64,000 nucleotides of DNA from Henriciella litoralis (GCF_002088935.1 NZ_NCSS01000006.1:962407-1026406); one strand, 5' to 3'; positions 8,434 through 16,790 are shown, counted from the stretch's first letter. The notes: a model not told the origin generated them from the letters alone. Translations and numbers: made by a program.

Positions 8434-8861
8434 TCCGCAATTTGAGCGCCCTTGTTGCCGGTATCGTTTTCGGACTCGGCCTCGTCATTTCGCAGATGGT
8501 GAACCCCGCCAAGGTCATCGCCTTCCTCGACATAGCCGGAAATTGGGACCCGTCCCTGGCCTTCGTCATGGGCGGCGCTGTGATTGTGACCTTCATCGGC
8601 TACAGGCTGGTCTGGTCGATGAAAAAGCCCTTGCTCGGGGAGACGTTTCAGCTGCCGCAGAAGCGGGAAATCGATGCAAAAATCGCGATTGGAGCCGTGC
8701 TATTCGGTATGGGCTGGGGGCTTGTCGGTCTTTGCCCGGGCCCTGCCATCGCTGCGCTAACTTTTGGCGGCGGCAAAGCAGTCGGCTTTATTGCCGCGAT
8801 GGCGATTGGCATGCTGGCGTTCGAACTTGGTAGCAAAGCTCTCAGCCGCAATCGCGGCTGA
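8430..8861 (+). CDS. YeeE/YedE family permease, second half (DUF6691-like)
   Basis: The 143-residue product is hydrophobic throughout. It shows the matching second-half motif WGLVGLCPGPAIAALTFGG near residues 90-110, with a conserved Cys in GLCPGP. The segment LVISQMVNPAKVIAFLDIAG at the N-terminus is typical of the partner subunit in split YeeE/YedE pairs. ATG 8430 overlaps the upstream stop and has a perfect GGAGG at 8416-8420 inside the upstream gene. It ends nine bases from the convergent dehydratase gene. Role and substrate follow the first half. Confidence 0.85.
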   Translation: MIRNLSALVAGIVFGLGLVISQMVNPAKVIAFLDIAGNWDPSLAFVMGGAVIVTFIGYRLVWSMKKPLLGETFQLPQKREIDAKIAIGAVLFGMGWGLVGLCPGPAIAALTFGGGKAVGFIAAMAIGMLAFELGSKALSRNRG

Positions 8862-8870
8862 GGTCCGCCC

Positions 8871-9323
8871 TCAATCTGCGAACATGACAATCGCTGTGCC
8901 GGAGGCGAGGCGTCCCATGTCTTCGGCAGTGATCTCGAATGTGTACTCGGCACCTGAGGCAAGCCGTCCGGTACACGCCGCACTGATCGTCAGCTCACCG
9001 GCCACATCAGATAGCAAAACAGGCTTCCACGTGACGCCTTTCAAACGGGCAATATAGGCGCTTGAAGGCTGCGCGTCGCTGCCGCCCCGACCGCCGAGCG
9101 CCCCATGCAAAGCAATCGCCTGCGCGGCAAACTCGATCGCTGCGCTTGCGGGCAGGCACCATTGGCGAGCTCGCTCTACCCTGAATGGATTGCGGACATC
9201 CTTGTGCCGGCTGCTTTTGCAGATGATTGTGTCGTGATCTGTATGCGCAACGACATCCAGCAATACAGCACCTGCGCCGTGAGGAAGGTATCGACAGATT
9301 GAATTTCGGTCATGAACAGGCAA
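8871..9323 (-). CDS. ApeP-like hotdog 3-hydroxyacyl-ACP dehydratase (DAR-side copy)
   Basis: This 150-residue protein resembles ApeP, a hotdog-fold dehydratase subunit of aryl polyene synthesis. It has the N-terminal YLPHGAGAVLLDVVAHTD (ApeP proteins show a similar LPH...LLLD/E pattern), the helix PASAAIEFAAQAIALHG, and the closing strand pattern LASGTAIVMF. In characterised APE systems ApeP pairs with ApeI to dehydrate the growing chain. Here it is divergently transcribed from an ApeI-like gene 67 bases away, so the two probably make a second dehydratase pair for the dialkylresorcinol half. The start ATG 9323 is the first in frame. A second ApeP homologue sits at 25579. Confidence 0.72.
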   Translation of the reverse strand: MPVHDRNSICRYLPHGAGAVLLDVVAHTDHDTIICKSSRHKDVRNPFRVERARQWCLPASAAIEFAAQAIALHGALGGRGGSDAQPSSAYIARLKGVTWKPVLLSDVAGELTISAACTGRLASGAEYTFEITAEDMGRLASGTAIVMFAD

Positions 9324-9390
9324 TGCTGGCTCCCGTCTTGAGGGGCGAATCGTCTAATGATAAGAGCAATCTGACCCGGGGGGAGAGGTG

Positions 9391-9705
9391 ATGATAGTAG
9401 ACAGTGTGAGCGCCGACCACCCGGTCGCGCGCGACCATTTTCCGCACGACAGTGTTGTACCCGGCGTCGTCCTGCTTGAGCGTATCGAGCGGGCTGTTCA
9501 CGCCGTTGACCCTGGAGCGACAATCACAGGACTAGCTAGTCTGCGGTTTTCAGCCCCCGCACGATTTGGCGAAGACCTGCAGATCGCGCTCGACCGCAAA
9601 TCTGCAGACCGCATGCAGGTAAAGCTTCGTCAAAACGACGCCGTTATTCTGTCCGGAACTTTGCAGCTATCTGCTGGCGCTGACGACGAGGCGACCGTTC
9701 GATGA
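9391..9705 (+). CDS. FabZ/ApeI-like 3-hydroxyacyl-ACP dehydratase
   Basis: The 104-residue single-hotdog protein contains DHFPHDSVVPGVVLLERIER near residues 15-34. This is the FabA/FabZ active-site loop, with the catalytic His at residue 16 and the VVPG turn. It should remove water from 3-hydroxyacyl-ACP. It is shorter than FabZ (about 140-150 residues) and like ApeI. I chose ATG 9391, preceded by GGGAGAGG; GTG 9388 is an alternative. It is first in the plus-strand operon with darA, darB and the BtrH-like gene, and the next gene overlaps its stop by four bases. Confidence 0.78.
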   Translation: MIVDSVSADHPVARDHFPHDSVVPGVVLLERIERAVHAVDPGATITGLASLRFSAPARFGEDLQIALDRKSADRMQVKLRQNDAVILSGTLQLSAGADDEATVR

Positions 9706-10655
9706 AACGCGTACTTGTACTAGGTTACAGCCAAACCGGGCAGTTGTCAGATATTCTAGATTCCGTGCTCGGTCCTCTGGACAGCGACGAGGCAATCCAT
9801 GTTGACCGCGTCGATCTGAAGCCTCAATCGCCCTACCCCTTCCCATGGCCATTCCTGCGCTTCTTCGACACCTTTCCGGAGACGGTGTATGAGGATGTTC
9901 CGCCGATACAGCCTTTGGATATCAATCCGGACACGGACTACGATCTCATCATCCTCGGCTATCAGGTCTGGTTCCTGTCGCCCTCCCAGCCGGCGACGGC
10001 ATTCCTGCAATCAGAGCTCGCCGCGAAGCTGCTGAAAGGGCGTCCGGTGATTACCGTCATTGGTTGCCGGAATATGTGGCTGATGGCCCAGGAGACCGTC
10101 AAAGGGCATATTGAGCGGCTTGGCGGACACTTGATCGATAATATCGTCCTGACCGATGATGCTCATTCGGCAATGACGTTTTATTCAACACCGATCTGGA
10201 TGCTGACGGGGAATAAGGGCCCCTATTTCGGCGGGCGTATTCCACGCGCCGGGGTGCCGGAGGCCGATATCAGAGACGCTTCACGCTTTGGGCGCGCCAT
10301 GGCTGCGAAACTGCCTCAGCGCGAGCGATCCGACACATCGCCCATGCTGTCAGGCTTAGGGGCGGTAGAGATCAATGAGGGTTTGATCGGCGCTGAAACC
10401 GTCGCCAAGCGCAGCTTCAAGCTGTGGGGCGGATTGCTGAGATTCACTGGCAAGCCTGGCGCCTTGCTGCGCCGCGCCGTGCTGATCCTCTACATTGTGT
10501 TCCTCGTCCTACTGATCCTCACAGTGGTGCCTTTGCTGGCCGTTCTGAAAAAACTGTTTTCCCCCTTCTCAAGAAAGAAAATCGCGCGCCAGAAGCTCTA
10601 TTTTGCCGCCCCATCGGGTGAATCGAATGAGCGCGCCGGAGAGTTTGCCAACTGA
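9702..10655 (+). CDS. darA: DarA-like dialkylresorcinol-forming enzyme
   Basis: The 317-residue protein starts MKRVLVLGYSQTGQLSDIL, the flavodoxin-like entry motif seen in proteins annotated as dialkylresorcinol condensing enzyme DarA. It continues with YDLIILGYQVWFLSPSQPA and GRPVITVIGCRNMWLMAQET. In studied DAR pathways DarA acts with the ketosynthase DarB to turn two beta-ketoacyl thioesters into a 2,5-dialkylcyclohexanedione and then the resorcinol, DarA taking the cyclising/aromatising part. Residues about 262-290 are a strongly hydrophobic segment (LILYIVFLVLLILTVVPLLA) followed by a basic tail, suggesting membrane attachment. It overlaps both neighbours (ATGA at 9702, shared base at 10655), so the operon is tightly coupled. 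Confidence 0.8.
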   Translation: MKRVLVLGYSQTGQLSDILDSVLGPLDSDEAIHVDRVDLKPQSPYPFPWPFLRFFDTFPETVYEDVPPIQPLDINPDTDYDLIILGYQVWFLSPSQPATAFLQSELAAKLLKGRPVITVIGCRNMWLMAQETVKGHIERLGGHLIDNIVLTDDAHSAMTFYSTPIWMLTGNKGPYFGGRIPRAGVPEADIRDASRFGRAMAAKLPQRERSDTSPMLSGLGAVEINEGLIGAETVAKRSFKLWGGLLRFTGKPGALLRRAVLILYIVFLVLLILTVVPLLAVLKKLFSPFSRKKIARQKLYFAAPSGESNERAGEFAN

Positions 10656-11803
10656 TGACCCGTTCTGTGTATATTACAAAAAGCGCTGCCTTCCTGCCCG
10701 GCGAGCCTATTGGCAATGACCGCATGGAAGCGGTCCTGGGCCGTGTTGGCGATCAGCCATCGCGCGCGCGCCGACTGGTCTTGCGCTCCAACAAGATCGA
10801 GCAGCGCTATTACGCCATCGATCCTGAAACCGGGGCAAAAACGCATACGAACGCGCAATTGACCGCAGAGGCTATTCGCGCGCTCGATATCGATCTCGAC
10901 AGCCTCGATCTGCTTTCCTGTGGCACCTCAATGGCTGATCAAGTCCTGCCCAATCATGCCAGCATGGTTCAGGGCGAACTTGGCCTGCCCGCGCTGGAGG
11001 TTATGGCGTCGAGCGGTGTCTGCCTGGCCGGCGTCAGCGCGCTGAAATATGGATATGCCTCAGTACTGAGCGGGCTGGCTGAAACGGCCGTTGCGACAGG
11101 ATCGGAATGCGCGTCCTCCATCCTGACAGCGGACAATTTCTCTGCCGAGATCGAGTCTCGCGTGCAGGCACTGGAAACCAATCCGGAGATCGCATTCGAG
11201 AAGGACTTCCTGCGCTGGATGCTGTCGGACGGCGCGGGCGCGCTGGCGCTTTCAGCGACACCCGGCGACGGCGTATCGCTAAAGATCGAGTGGATCGACA
11301 TGCTCTCCTATTCCGGGGAGATGGAGACCTGCATGTATTGCGGTGGCAGCAAGCAGGAAGACGGCAGCCTGAAAGGCTGGACCGCCATGACACAAGCCGA
11401 GCGCGCCGCCGAAAGCGCCTTCTCGATCAAGCAGGATGTGAAACTGCTGAACGCCAATGTCATCCACTACACGGTTGAAAAGCCGCTGGCCGAAATTGCG
11501 GAAAAGCGCGCGCTGAAGCCAGACGATGTGGACTGGTTCCTGCCCCACTACTCGTCTGACTTTTTCCGGAAACGTGTGATGGAAGGTCTCGAGAAAATCG
11601 GCTTCGTCATTCCTTATGAGAAGTGGTTCACCAACCTCTACTCCAGAGGCAATACCGGCTCAGCCTCGATCTTCATCATGCTGGACGAACTCTTGCGGTC
11701 CGGTGATCTTGAGCCGGGTCAGACGGTTTTGTGCTGGGTGCCTGAAAGCGGTCGCTTCTCTGCCGGGTACATGCTGCTGACGGTGACCCAGGAAACTTCG
11801 TGA
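10655..11803 (+). CDS. darB: DarB-like ketosynthase (KAS III type)
   Basis: This 382-residue thiolase-fold enzyme matches DarB. It has SAAFLPGEPIGNDRMEAVLG near the start, SRARRLVLRSNKIEQRYYAI, then THTNAQLT. The catalytic Cys123 lies in ASSGVCLAGVSAL, His298 in LPHYSSDFF and Asn333 in SRGNTGSASIF, the Cys-His-Asn triad of KAS III. The end WVPESGRFSAGYMLLTV is also typical. DarB joins two beta-ketoacyl thioesters head to head in dialkylresorcinol formation. It directly follows darA, giving the diagnostic darA-darB pair of DAR and flexirubin clusters. A small CxxC-like YCGGSKQ loop in the middle is unassigned. Confidence 0.88.
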   Translation: MTRSVYITKSAAFLPGEPIGNDRMEAVLGRVGDQPSRARRLVLRSNKIEQRYYAIDPETGAKTHTNAQLTAEAIRALDIDLDSLDLLSCGTSMADQVLPNHASMVQGELGLPALEVMASSGVCLAGVSALKYGYASVLSGLAETAVATGSECASSILTADNFSAEIESRVQALETNPEIAFEKDFLRWMLSDGAGALALSATPGDGVSLKIEWIDMLSYSGEMETCMYCGGSKQEDGSLKGWTAMTQAERAAESAFSIKQDVKLLNANVIHYTVEKPLAEIAEKRALKPDDVDWFLPHYSSDFFRKRVMEGLEKIGFVIPYEKWFTNLYSRGNTGSASIFIMLDELLRSGDLEPGQTVLCWVPESGRFSAGYMLLTVTQETS

Positions 11804-12225
11804 TGAAATCCAAGGATGTTCCCCAGGATAATTCACGCACCTATGGCGGTCACAAGAAGCTCTTCTATGCCGTCGGAGAAGACGGGGATTATGAGGGCGT
11901 CCAGTCAAGCGGCTGGGAGGTTGAAAGCTTCGCGACCGTTGCAGCCGTAGAGCAGCTCGAGCGTGAAACGGCCGCGGCGCTTGCAGACGCGCGCGCCGGA
12001 AAGGTCTCGCCCCTTGCCTATCACATGCTGGCCAAGCGGATGGATATCGCAACGCTTGCATCTGCGTCCGGCATTTCGACATGGCGCATCCGCCGGCATC
12101 TGAAGCCGAAAATTTTCGCCTCTCTCAGCGACGAGAAGAAGCGCAGATACGCCGACACGCTGGACATGCCGCTTGAGGCGCTGTTGCGCTTGCCCGACGC
12201 GCCCTCGAAGAGCGACGCAACGTGA
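11803..12225 (+). CDS. Small protein of the DAR operon with helix-turn-helix-like C-terminus
   Basis: I do not recognise this 140-residue protein as a named family. The N-terminal third (TYGGHKKLFYAVGEDGDYEG) is followed by a helical stretch, then by MLAKRMDIATLASASGISTW and RIRRHLKPKIFASLS. The latter looks like a Cro/CI-type helix-turn-helix with the D-x-x-x-L-A-x-x-x-G-I-S-x-x-x-I-R-R spacing. It could be an operon-specific regulator or a structural helper of the synthase. Its start ATG overlaps the darB stop by one base and its end overlaps the BtrH-like start, so it is made together with the DAR enzymes. No signal peptide or membrane segment. Confidence 0.65.
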   Translation: MKSKDVPQDNSRTYGGHKKLFYAVGEDGDYEGVQSSGWEVESFATVAAVEQLERETAAALADARAGKVSPLAYHMLAKRMDIATLASASGISTWRIRRHLKPKIFASLSDEKKRRYADTLDMPLEALLRLPDAPSKSDAT

Positions 12226-13211
12226 CGAGCTATACTCACAGACAGTCTGCCCATTGCGAGAGCGGTGTCGTTGCGAACATGTTGTCTTCGCGCGGCCTCG
12301 CCATGTCTGAACCGATGGCCTTTGGCCTTTCGGCCAGCCTGATCTTTGCCTATCTGCCAATGGTCAAAATGGCCGGCCAGCCGATGATCGCCTACAGGAT
12401 GCTGCCCGGCTCAATCATCCGCGGTGTCTCGCGCGCCATCGGGGTTGAGTGGGAAGACATGAAGTTCGGGTCTGCCGATGCGGGCATGCAGGCCATGGAC
12501 GACGCACTGGAGCGCGGCGAGATCGTCGGCGCGCAAACCGGCATCTACTGGCTGCCTTATGTGCCGGACGATATGCGGTTTCATTTCAACGCGCATAACC
12601 TCGTCATTGTTGACCGCGAAGGTGACCAGTACACTATCTCCGATCCTGTCTTTCCGGACCTCAATGTCTGTGATGCCGCTTCCTTGCGCAAAGCCCGGTT
12701 CGCAAAAGGCGTTATGGCGCCAAAGGGCCGGATCTACTGGCCAAAATCCATCCCGGACAATGTTGATCTTGGCCCGGCATGCCTGCGGGCAATCCGGCGC
12801 AATGCGAAGCTGATCCGCGCGCCCATGGCGCCTATGATTGGCGTTCAGGGCATCCGCATGGTCGGCCGGAAAATTCGCTCAATGGAGAAAAAACAGGGCG
12901 ACGGACCAGCACTTCGCGCCTTCCTTGGGCATATCGTGCGAATGCAGGAAGAGATCGGGACAGGCGGGGCCGGCTTCCGGTTCGTCTATGCGGCGTTTCT
13001 TGAAGAAGCTGCTGAATTGCTCGGCGATGACCGCCTCTCGCAAGCCTCTAAAGAGCTGACCGATGCGGGTGATGAATGGCGCCGCTTTGCCCTGGCCGCT
13101 GTCAAGATGTGCCGCGACCGCAAGCCGATGGATGGCGGCGAACTGCAGGCCATCCTCAACACGATTGCAGACCGCGAAGCGGCCGTCTGGAAGAAATTGC
13201 GGAAGATCTGA
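12222..13211 (+). CDS. BtrH-like acyltransferase (BtrH_N plus DUF4872)
   Basis: The 329-residue protein opens with MTSYTHRQSAHCESGVVANM; Cys12 within the HCESG context matches the nucleophile of BtrH-type papain-fold domains. The partner His lies in FHFNAHNLVIVDREGDQY, followed by the ISDPVFPD strand typical of this fold. The C-terminal half (from about residue 180) is helical and fits DUF4872. BtrH moves an acyl group from an ACP to an amino sugar in butirosin synthesis. In this cluster such an enzyme could transfer the aryl polyene acyl chain from its ACP to the dialkylresorcinol hydroxyl; this is inference. GTG 12222 overlaps the previous stop. The gene ends six bases from the convergent KS-like gene. 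Confidence 0.75.
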   Translation: MTSYTHRQSAHCESGVVANMLSSRGLAMSEPMAFGLSASLIFAYLPMVKMAGQPMIAYRMLPGSIIRGVSRAIGVEWEDMKFGSADAGMQAMDDALERGEIVGAQTGIYWLPYVPDDMRFHFNAHNLVIVDREGDQYTISDPVFPDLNVCDAASLRKARFAKGVMAPKGRIYWPKSIPDNVDLGPACLRAIRRNAKLIRAPMAPMIGVQGIRMVGRKIRSMEKKQGDGPALRAFLGHIVRMQEEIGTGGAGFRFVYAAFLEEAAELLGDDRLSQASKELTDAGDEWRRFALAAVKMCRDRKPMDGGELQAILNTIADREAAVWKKLRKI

Positions 13212-13217
13212 CACCGG

Positions 13218-14156
13218 TCAGGCCGGATCAGGGTGTTTCACAAATTCTACCAGCGCGAATGCGCCGTCCGGCTCCCGGTCGAGGTGCAGCAAACGCGTCT
13301 TTTGCGTGACCGGCACGCGCAGCAGGTCGGCGAGATCGCGCCCGGCGATACTGTCATGCCAGCCTGTTTTGGGGAGCGTGATATCGTCCAGACGATCGCG
13401 CGTCAGGCGCTCGATATCTGCCTCACTGAGCCAGCTGCCGACCGTAAGTCTTGTTGGAAGCGCCGAATTCTGTCCATCTTTAAGCGCTTGGCTGACGGCA
13501 TCCATGTCTTCCAGAAACGAGACCGATGTCATCGCGGCGATGGCAGCGTCCGGCATGTTGTCAGGCTGACAGGGCTGTTCGAACAGAAACCACCAGCTGC
13601 CCTCATGCAGGACCGCGCCGGGCGGCGGTTCAACGCGCCGCTTGTGGACGTCCATGGGGGACGTGCCCTCTTCGACAGACCCGACAAGTGGAAGGCCGCC
13701 CGCGCCCGTTCTTGCTTCTATAAATGCCGTACGCAAAGCCGCCTGAAGCGGAAGGCGTCTGCGGCTGACAATGCTACTCGCACCCGTGAAGCCGAACTGA
13801 CGGGCGAGGTAAAAGCAGGTCGCGTTTGATACGGTGTTGATAAAGGAGAGCGGCTTGGGCGGCTGCTTCAACCGAACGATACGTTCGAGCACATCTTCAG
13901 TGACGCTCATATCCCCGGCTCCGGAGGCCAGATAAACGTCCACGTTTTTTGGCAAATCGCGCGTGCCGATACAGTCGGCTGCGCCAACCAGACTAAGTTG
14001 TATGAAGCGGCCAATCCGGCGGATGCGGGCATTGAACGCCTGCTTGACCATGTCAGTCAGAGACGAAGGTTCAGCACCGACGGCCAAATCGACCCCGCCA
14101 AAAGCGATCAATGGCAAGCATAGCCCTGCCCGTTTCAGATCACCCAGATCAGACAT
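13218..14156 (-). CDS. Ketosynthase-like protein, chain-length-factor type (no active-site Cys)
   Basis: This 312-residue product resembles the ketosynthase N-terminal fold of ApeC/CLF-like proteins. The segment PPKPLSFINTVSNATCFYLA corresponds to the S-V-H-N-A region of ApeC. Where active ketosynthases carry the Cys nucleophile, the sequence reads GASSIVSRRRLPLQAAL, so no condensing Cys is seen. A chain-length or structural partner for the adjacent true ketosynthase is the best reading. ATG 14156 overlaps the upstream ketosynthase stop by eight bases; the frame extends four codons further, but that start lies deeper in the upstream gene. It is the last gene of the minus-strand operon that begins with the ABC transporter. 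Confidence 0.72.
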   Translation of the reverse strand: MSDLGDLKRAGLCLPLIAFGGVDLAVGAEPSSLTDMVKQAFNARIRRIGRFIQLSLVGAADCIGTRDLPKNVDVYLASGAGDMSVTEDVLERIVRLKQPPKPLSFINTVSNATCFYLARQFGFTGASSIVSRRRLPLQAALRTAFIEARTGAGGLPLVGSVEEGTSPMDVHKRRVEPPPGAVLHEGSWWFLFEQPCQPDNMPDAAIAAMTSVSFLEDMDAVSQALKDGQNSALPTRLTVGSWLSEADIERLTRDRLDDITLPKTGWHDSIAGRDLADLLRVPVTQKTRLLHLDREPDGAFALVEFVKHPDPA

Positions 14157-15312
14157 TTGACACCACAAGACACGTGTTCACGCCGCCAAAGCCAAAATGA
14201 TTGAGCAGGATAGGCCCAGCCTTTGCGTTTTCGGCCTGCTGGACGAGCGAAATCCCAAGCTCAGCCTCGTCAGCGCCGATACCGGGCGTGCCAGGCCAGA
14301 ACCCTTCAGCAAGGCATGAAGAGAGGATCGATAGCTCGCAAAGACCAGAGGCACCGAAGGTGTGCCCGATATAGGGCTTTAGCGCCGAGACCATAGGCAA
14401 GCGCTCTCCAAAGACGCGGGTCAATCCGGCTGATTCCCCTTCATCATTGAGGAGGCTTGCCGTCCCATGCGATTTTACAGCCCAGACCGACCCGGCCTCG
14501 ACATCCGAATTGGCGAGCGCCTTGCGGATTACGACTTCGATTGAACTACCATCCGGGTTCGACGCCGAGATCGAATGCGTATCCGTCAGACTGGCGCCGC
14601 CGAGTACAGCGAGAGACGTGTCACTGTCCGCAGACCGGGACAGCACCATGGCCGCGCTGCCCTCACCCAGGATGAGCCCATTACGGCGTTCATCGAAGGG
14701 CCGCATCGCGGAATCGGTCAGAAGGTCGAGGCTGTGAAACCCAAGAGCCGTCGTCGCGTTGAAGGTCTCCAGCGCGACCACAATGGCATGATCAATTTCG
14801 CCGACCAGCAACTCGCCGCGCGCATAGAGCGTCGCGTTCGCGCTGGAGGCGCAAGCCGTATTGACCGACATGCCCACCGGGCCGAAACCGAACTTCGATC
14901 TGATATGCGCGCCGACATTGTCGATGTCACACCGCCAGTCGAGCGATACCGCGTCCGCATTGACAGCAACATCCTTGGCGAACCTGTCCTCGATAAGACA
15001 AACGTCTGATGAGGACGAGCTGAAGAAGAGCCCTGTGCGGCGAAGATCGGAGGCGCTGAGATTGGCCTCATTTATGGCCCTCTCCACGATACTTTCGAGG
15101 AGGGTGTAGAAACGCGCTTTTATGCTCGAAGGATCATAGGCGCTGGCCAGATGAACGGGCACGCGGATCTGTTGATCTTCACAATCCATGGCGAGCATCG
15201 GCGGCAGACCAAGCAGCGCCGGATCTGGCGTCCTCAGACGCTCCGCCAGCTGCTTTCCGCTATCACCAAGAGATGTCCGCGAGACGAGGGACCTAACATA
15301 GACCGCCGTCAC
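14149..15312 (-). CDS. Beta-ketoacyl-ACP synthase (KAS II/type II PKS KS)
   Basis: The 387-residue enzyme has the full KAS I/II triad: Cys154 in VNTACASSANA, His282 in AVKSHGTASLLNDEGES and His317 in LKPYIGHTFGASG. It also has the GEGSAAMVL and FGFGGVNTCLV motifs. It should extend an acyl chain with malonyl-ACP. It overlaps the upstream ACP by four bases and the downstream CLF-like gene by eight, giving a compact ACP-KS-CLF cassette separate from the APE genes on the other side. This cassette probably makes the acyl precursors that DarB joins. No dedicated ketoreductase is in this operon, so ApeQ or fatty-acid FabG would have to serve. Confidence 0.9.
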   Translation of the reverse strand: MTAVYVRSLVSRTSLGDSGKQLAERLRTPDPALLGLPPMLAMDCEDQQIRVPVHLASAYDPSSIKARFYTLLESIVERAINEANLSASDLRRTGLFFSSSSSDVCLIEDRFAKDVAVNADAVSLDWRCDIDNVGAHIRSKFGFGPVGMSVNTACASSANATLYARGELLVGEIDHAIVVALETFNATTALGFHSLDLLTDSAMRPFDERRNGLILGEGSAAMVLSRSADSDTSLAVLGGASLTDTHSISASNPDGSSIEVVIRKALANSDVEAGSVWAVKSHGTASLLNDEGESAGLTRVFGERLPMVSALKPYIGHTFGASGLCELSILSSCLAEGFWPGTPGIGADEAELGISLVQQAENAKAGPILLNHFGFGGVNTCLVVSNV

Positions 15313-15578
15313 GCAGCCGCCTTGTGAGACATAATGAAATCGGCAAGTTTCGACACCGAGGAAAACGCTTCGCGGGAGTCAGGGCCACCTTCGATCCGCA
15401 CACCGTAACGGTCCTTGACGGCTAGCGCGATCTGCAAGGCGTCGAGACTGTCCAGTTCCAGACCTTCGCCGACGAGGCGTTCATCATCACCAATATCGTC
15501 TACGCTGAAATCAGCATCACACTCTTCAACAATCATCTCTTTCAGATCGTTGATAAGTTTTGCTTTTTCCTCACTCAT
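15309..15578 (-). CDS. Acyl carrier protein
   Basis: This 89-residue acidic four-helix protein carries the phosphopantetheine attachment Ser44 in GLELDSLDALQIALAV. It holds the growing chain for the adjacent ketosynthase and would need activation by a phosphopantetheinyl transferase, possibly the one at 30316. It overlaps the KS start by four bases and starts 13 bases after the ABC permease stop. In DAR pathways a dedicated ACP (DarC) accompanies darA and darB; this could be its counterpart. Confidence 0.92.
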   Translation of the reverse strand: MSEEKAKLINDLKEMIVEECDADFSVDDIGDDERLVGEGLELDSLDALQIALAVKDRYGVRIEGGPDSREAFSSVSKLADFIMSHKAAA

Positions 15579-15590
15579 ACCTTGCTTCCA

Positions 15591-16790
15591 TCAGTACTTT
15601 TTTCGGGTGGCCTGGACGAGGCCTGCCATGGCAACCATGACGACGCTGAAGCCGACGAGCTTGGCAACAGGCTCCATAATGTCACCAAACGAGCCATTTT
15701 CCAGCAGCAGCTTCAGAAACCCATCTACACCCCAAGCCATTGGCGACCAGTCAGAAATTGATTGCATGGCAGCAGGCATCACAAAACGCGGCACCATTAC
15801 GCCGCCAATGGCCGCCAGAAGAATGTTGCCCAGCCCGCTTGCCATGGTGGCCTGTTCAGTTGTTCGGGAAATAACCGCGATGAGCAGGGCGAGGCTCAAC
15901 GCTGCGCCACTGATCGCGGCGCCCACCAGCGCGATCGCAAATGGGTTGCCCAGCAGCTCCAGGCGCTCACCGCCAAAAAGCGGCACGATCCAGACACCAA
16001 CCGCCAGCATCAGGGCGACCTGCAACATATTGATCACGAAATACGGGACGAACTTGCCGGCGAATTGATGCGCGATGCCTAATTCAGTGGTCTGCAGCCG
16101 TCTTTGAACGCCAAGTTCGCGCTCGGTTATGAAGGTGTTTGAGAACGGTATGGCGACAAAGAAAATGGAGAAAACGAGCCAGGCCGGCACATTCTGCTGA
16201 ACGGCGCTTGGGCGTCTGTCGGTCTGTGGCCCACCCGCATAACTAATCTTCACAGGCGTATCGAACGCTGAGGAATTGAAATCATCGACCTGCTGTCCAG
16301 CATCTTCGACGAGATAGGTCAGCACCTGCTCGACCTTCAACCGGCTCATCGTTTCACGCAGCAAGGCGGTGAAGACCGCTTCGGTTCGCCGGTCGACATC
16401 CGCCGTAATGAATAACAGCACCGGAACCGCAGCGTCAGTCTCTTCAAGCAACCCGTCCTCAAGGCCAGAGGGCAGCGTAATGACGAAACGCGCATCGGTT
16501 TCGGCGGCCACAGTTTCGGCGACCGCCTCTTCCGGCACGCTTTCCAGCGTGAACTCAAAAGCTTCGCTTTCATTCAGGCGAGAAATGACGTCGGCACTGG
16601 TCTCCGTTTGGTCGAGATCGACAATCGTAACGGGAATGCCTGCTCCAGACCGGCTGGCATAGGAGTCCTGCAAGGCCAGCGACATGATGACGATGAACAG
16701 CGTCGGCAGCAGGAATAGCAGCGCCAGCCCATGCACATCACGCAGAAGAAGTTGGCATTCTTTTCGAATAGCTGACCAGAGCTGCGTCAT
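15591..16790 (-). CDS. ABC-2 type exporter permease
   Basis: The 399-residue membrane protein has one N-terminal helix (about residues 22-42, LALLFLLPTLFIVIMSLALQ), a large extracytoplasmic domain up to about residue 200, and five to six more helices from about 205 on (WLVFSIFFVAIPFSNTFITE onward, ending AKLVGFSVVMVAMAGLVQAT). This is the ABC2_membrane_3 architecture of half-permeases that dimerise with an ATPase. The start overlaps the ATPase stop by four bases. As the transporter is co-transcribed with ACP and ketosynthase genes, it probably exports or flips the lipid-like product or a precursor. Confidence 0.88.
   Translation of the reverse strand: MTQLWSAIRKECQLLLRDVHGLALLFLLPTLFIVIMSLALQDSYASRSGAGIPVTIVDLDQTETSADVISRLNESEAFEFTLESVPEEAVAETVAAETDARFVITLPSGLEDGLLEETDAAVPVLLFITADVDRRTEAVFTALLRETMSRLKVEQVLTYLVEDAGQQVDDFNSSAFDTPVKISYAGGPQTDRRPSAVQQNVPAWLVFSIFFVAIPFSNTFITERELGVQRRLQTTELGIAHQFAGKFVPYFVINMLQVALMLAVGVWIVPLFGGERLELLGNPFAIALVGAAISGAALSLALLIAVISRTTEQATMASGLGNILLAAIGGVMVPRFVMPAAMQSISDWSPMAWGVDGFLKLLLENGSFGDIMEPVAKLVGFSVVMVAMAGLVQATRKKY

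Noticed and set aside
13063..13829. Plus-strand open frames across the end of the BtrH-like gene and the CLF-like gene
   Set aside because: They run through two well-supported convergent genes and have poor codon use.
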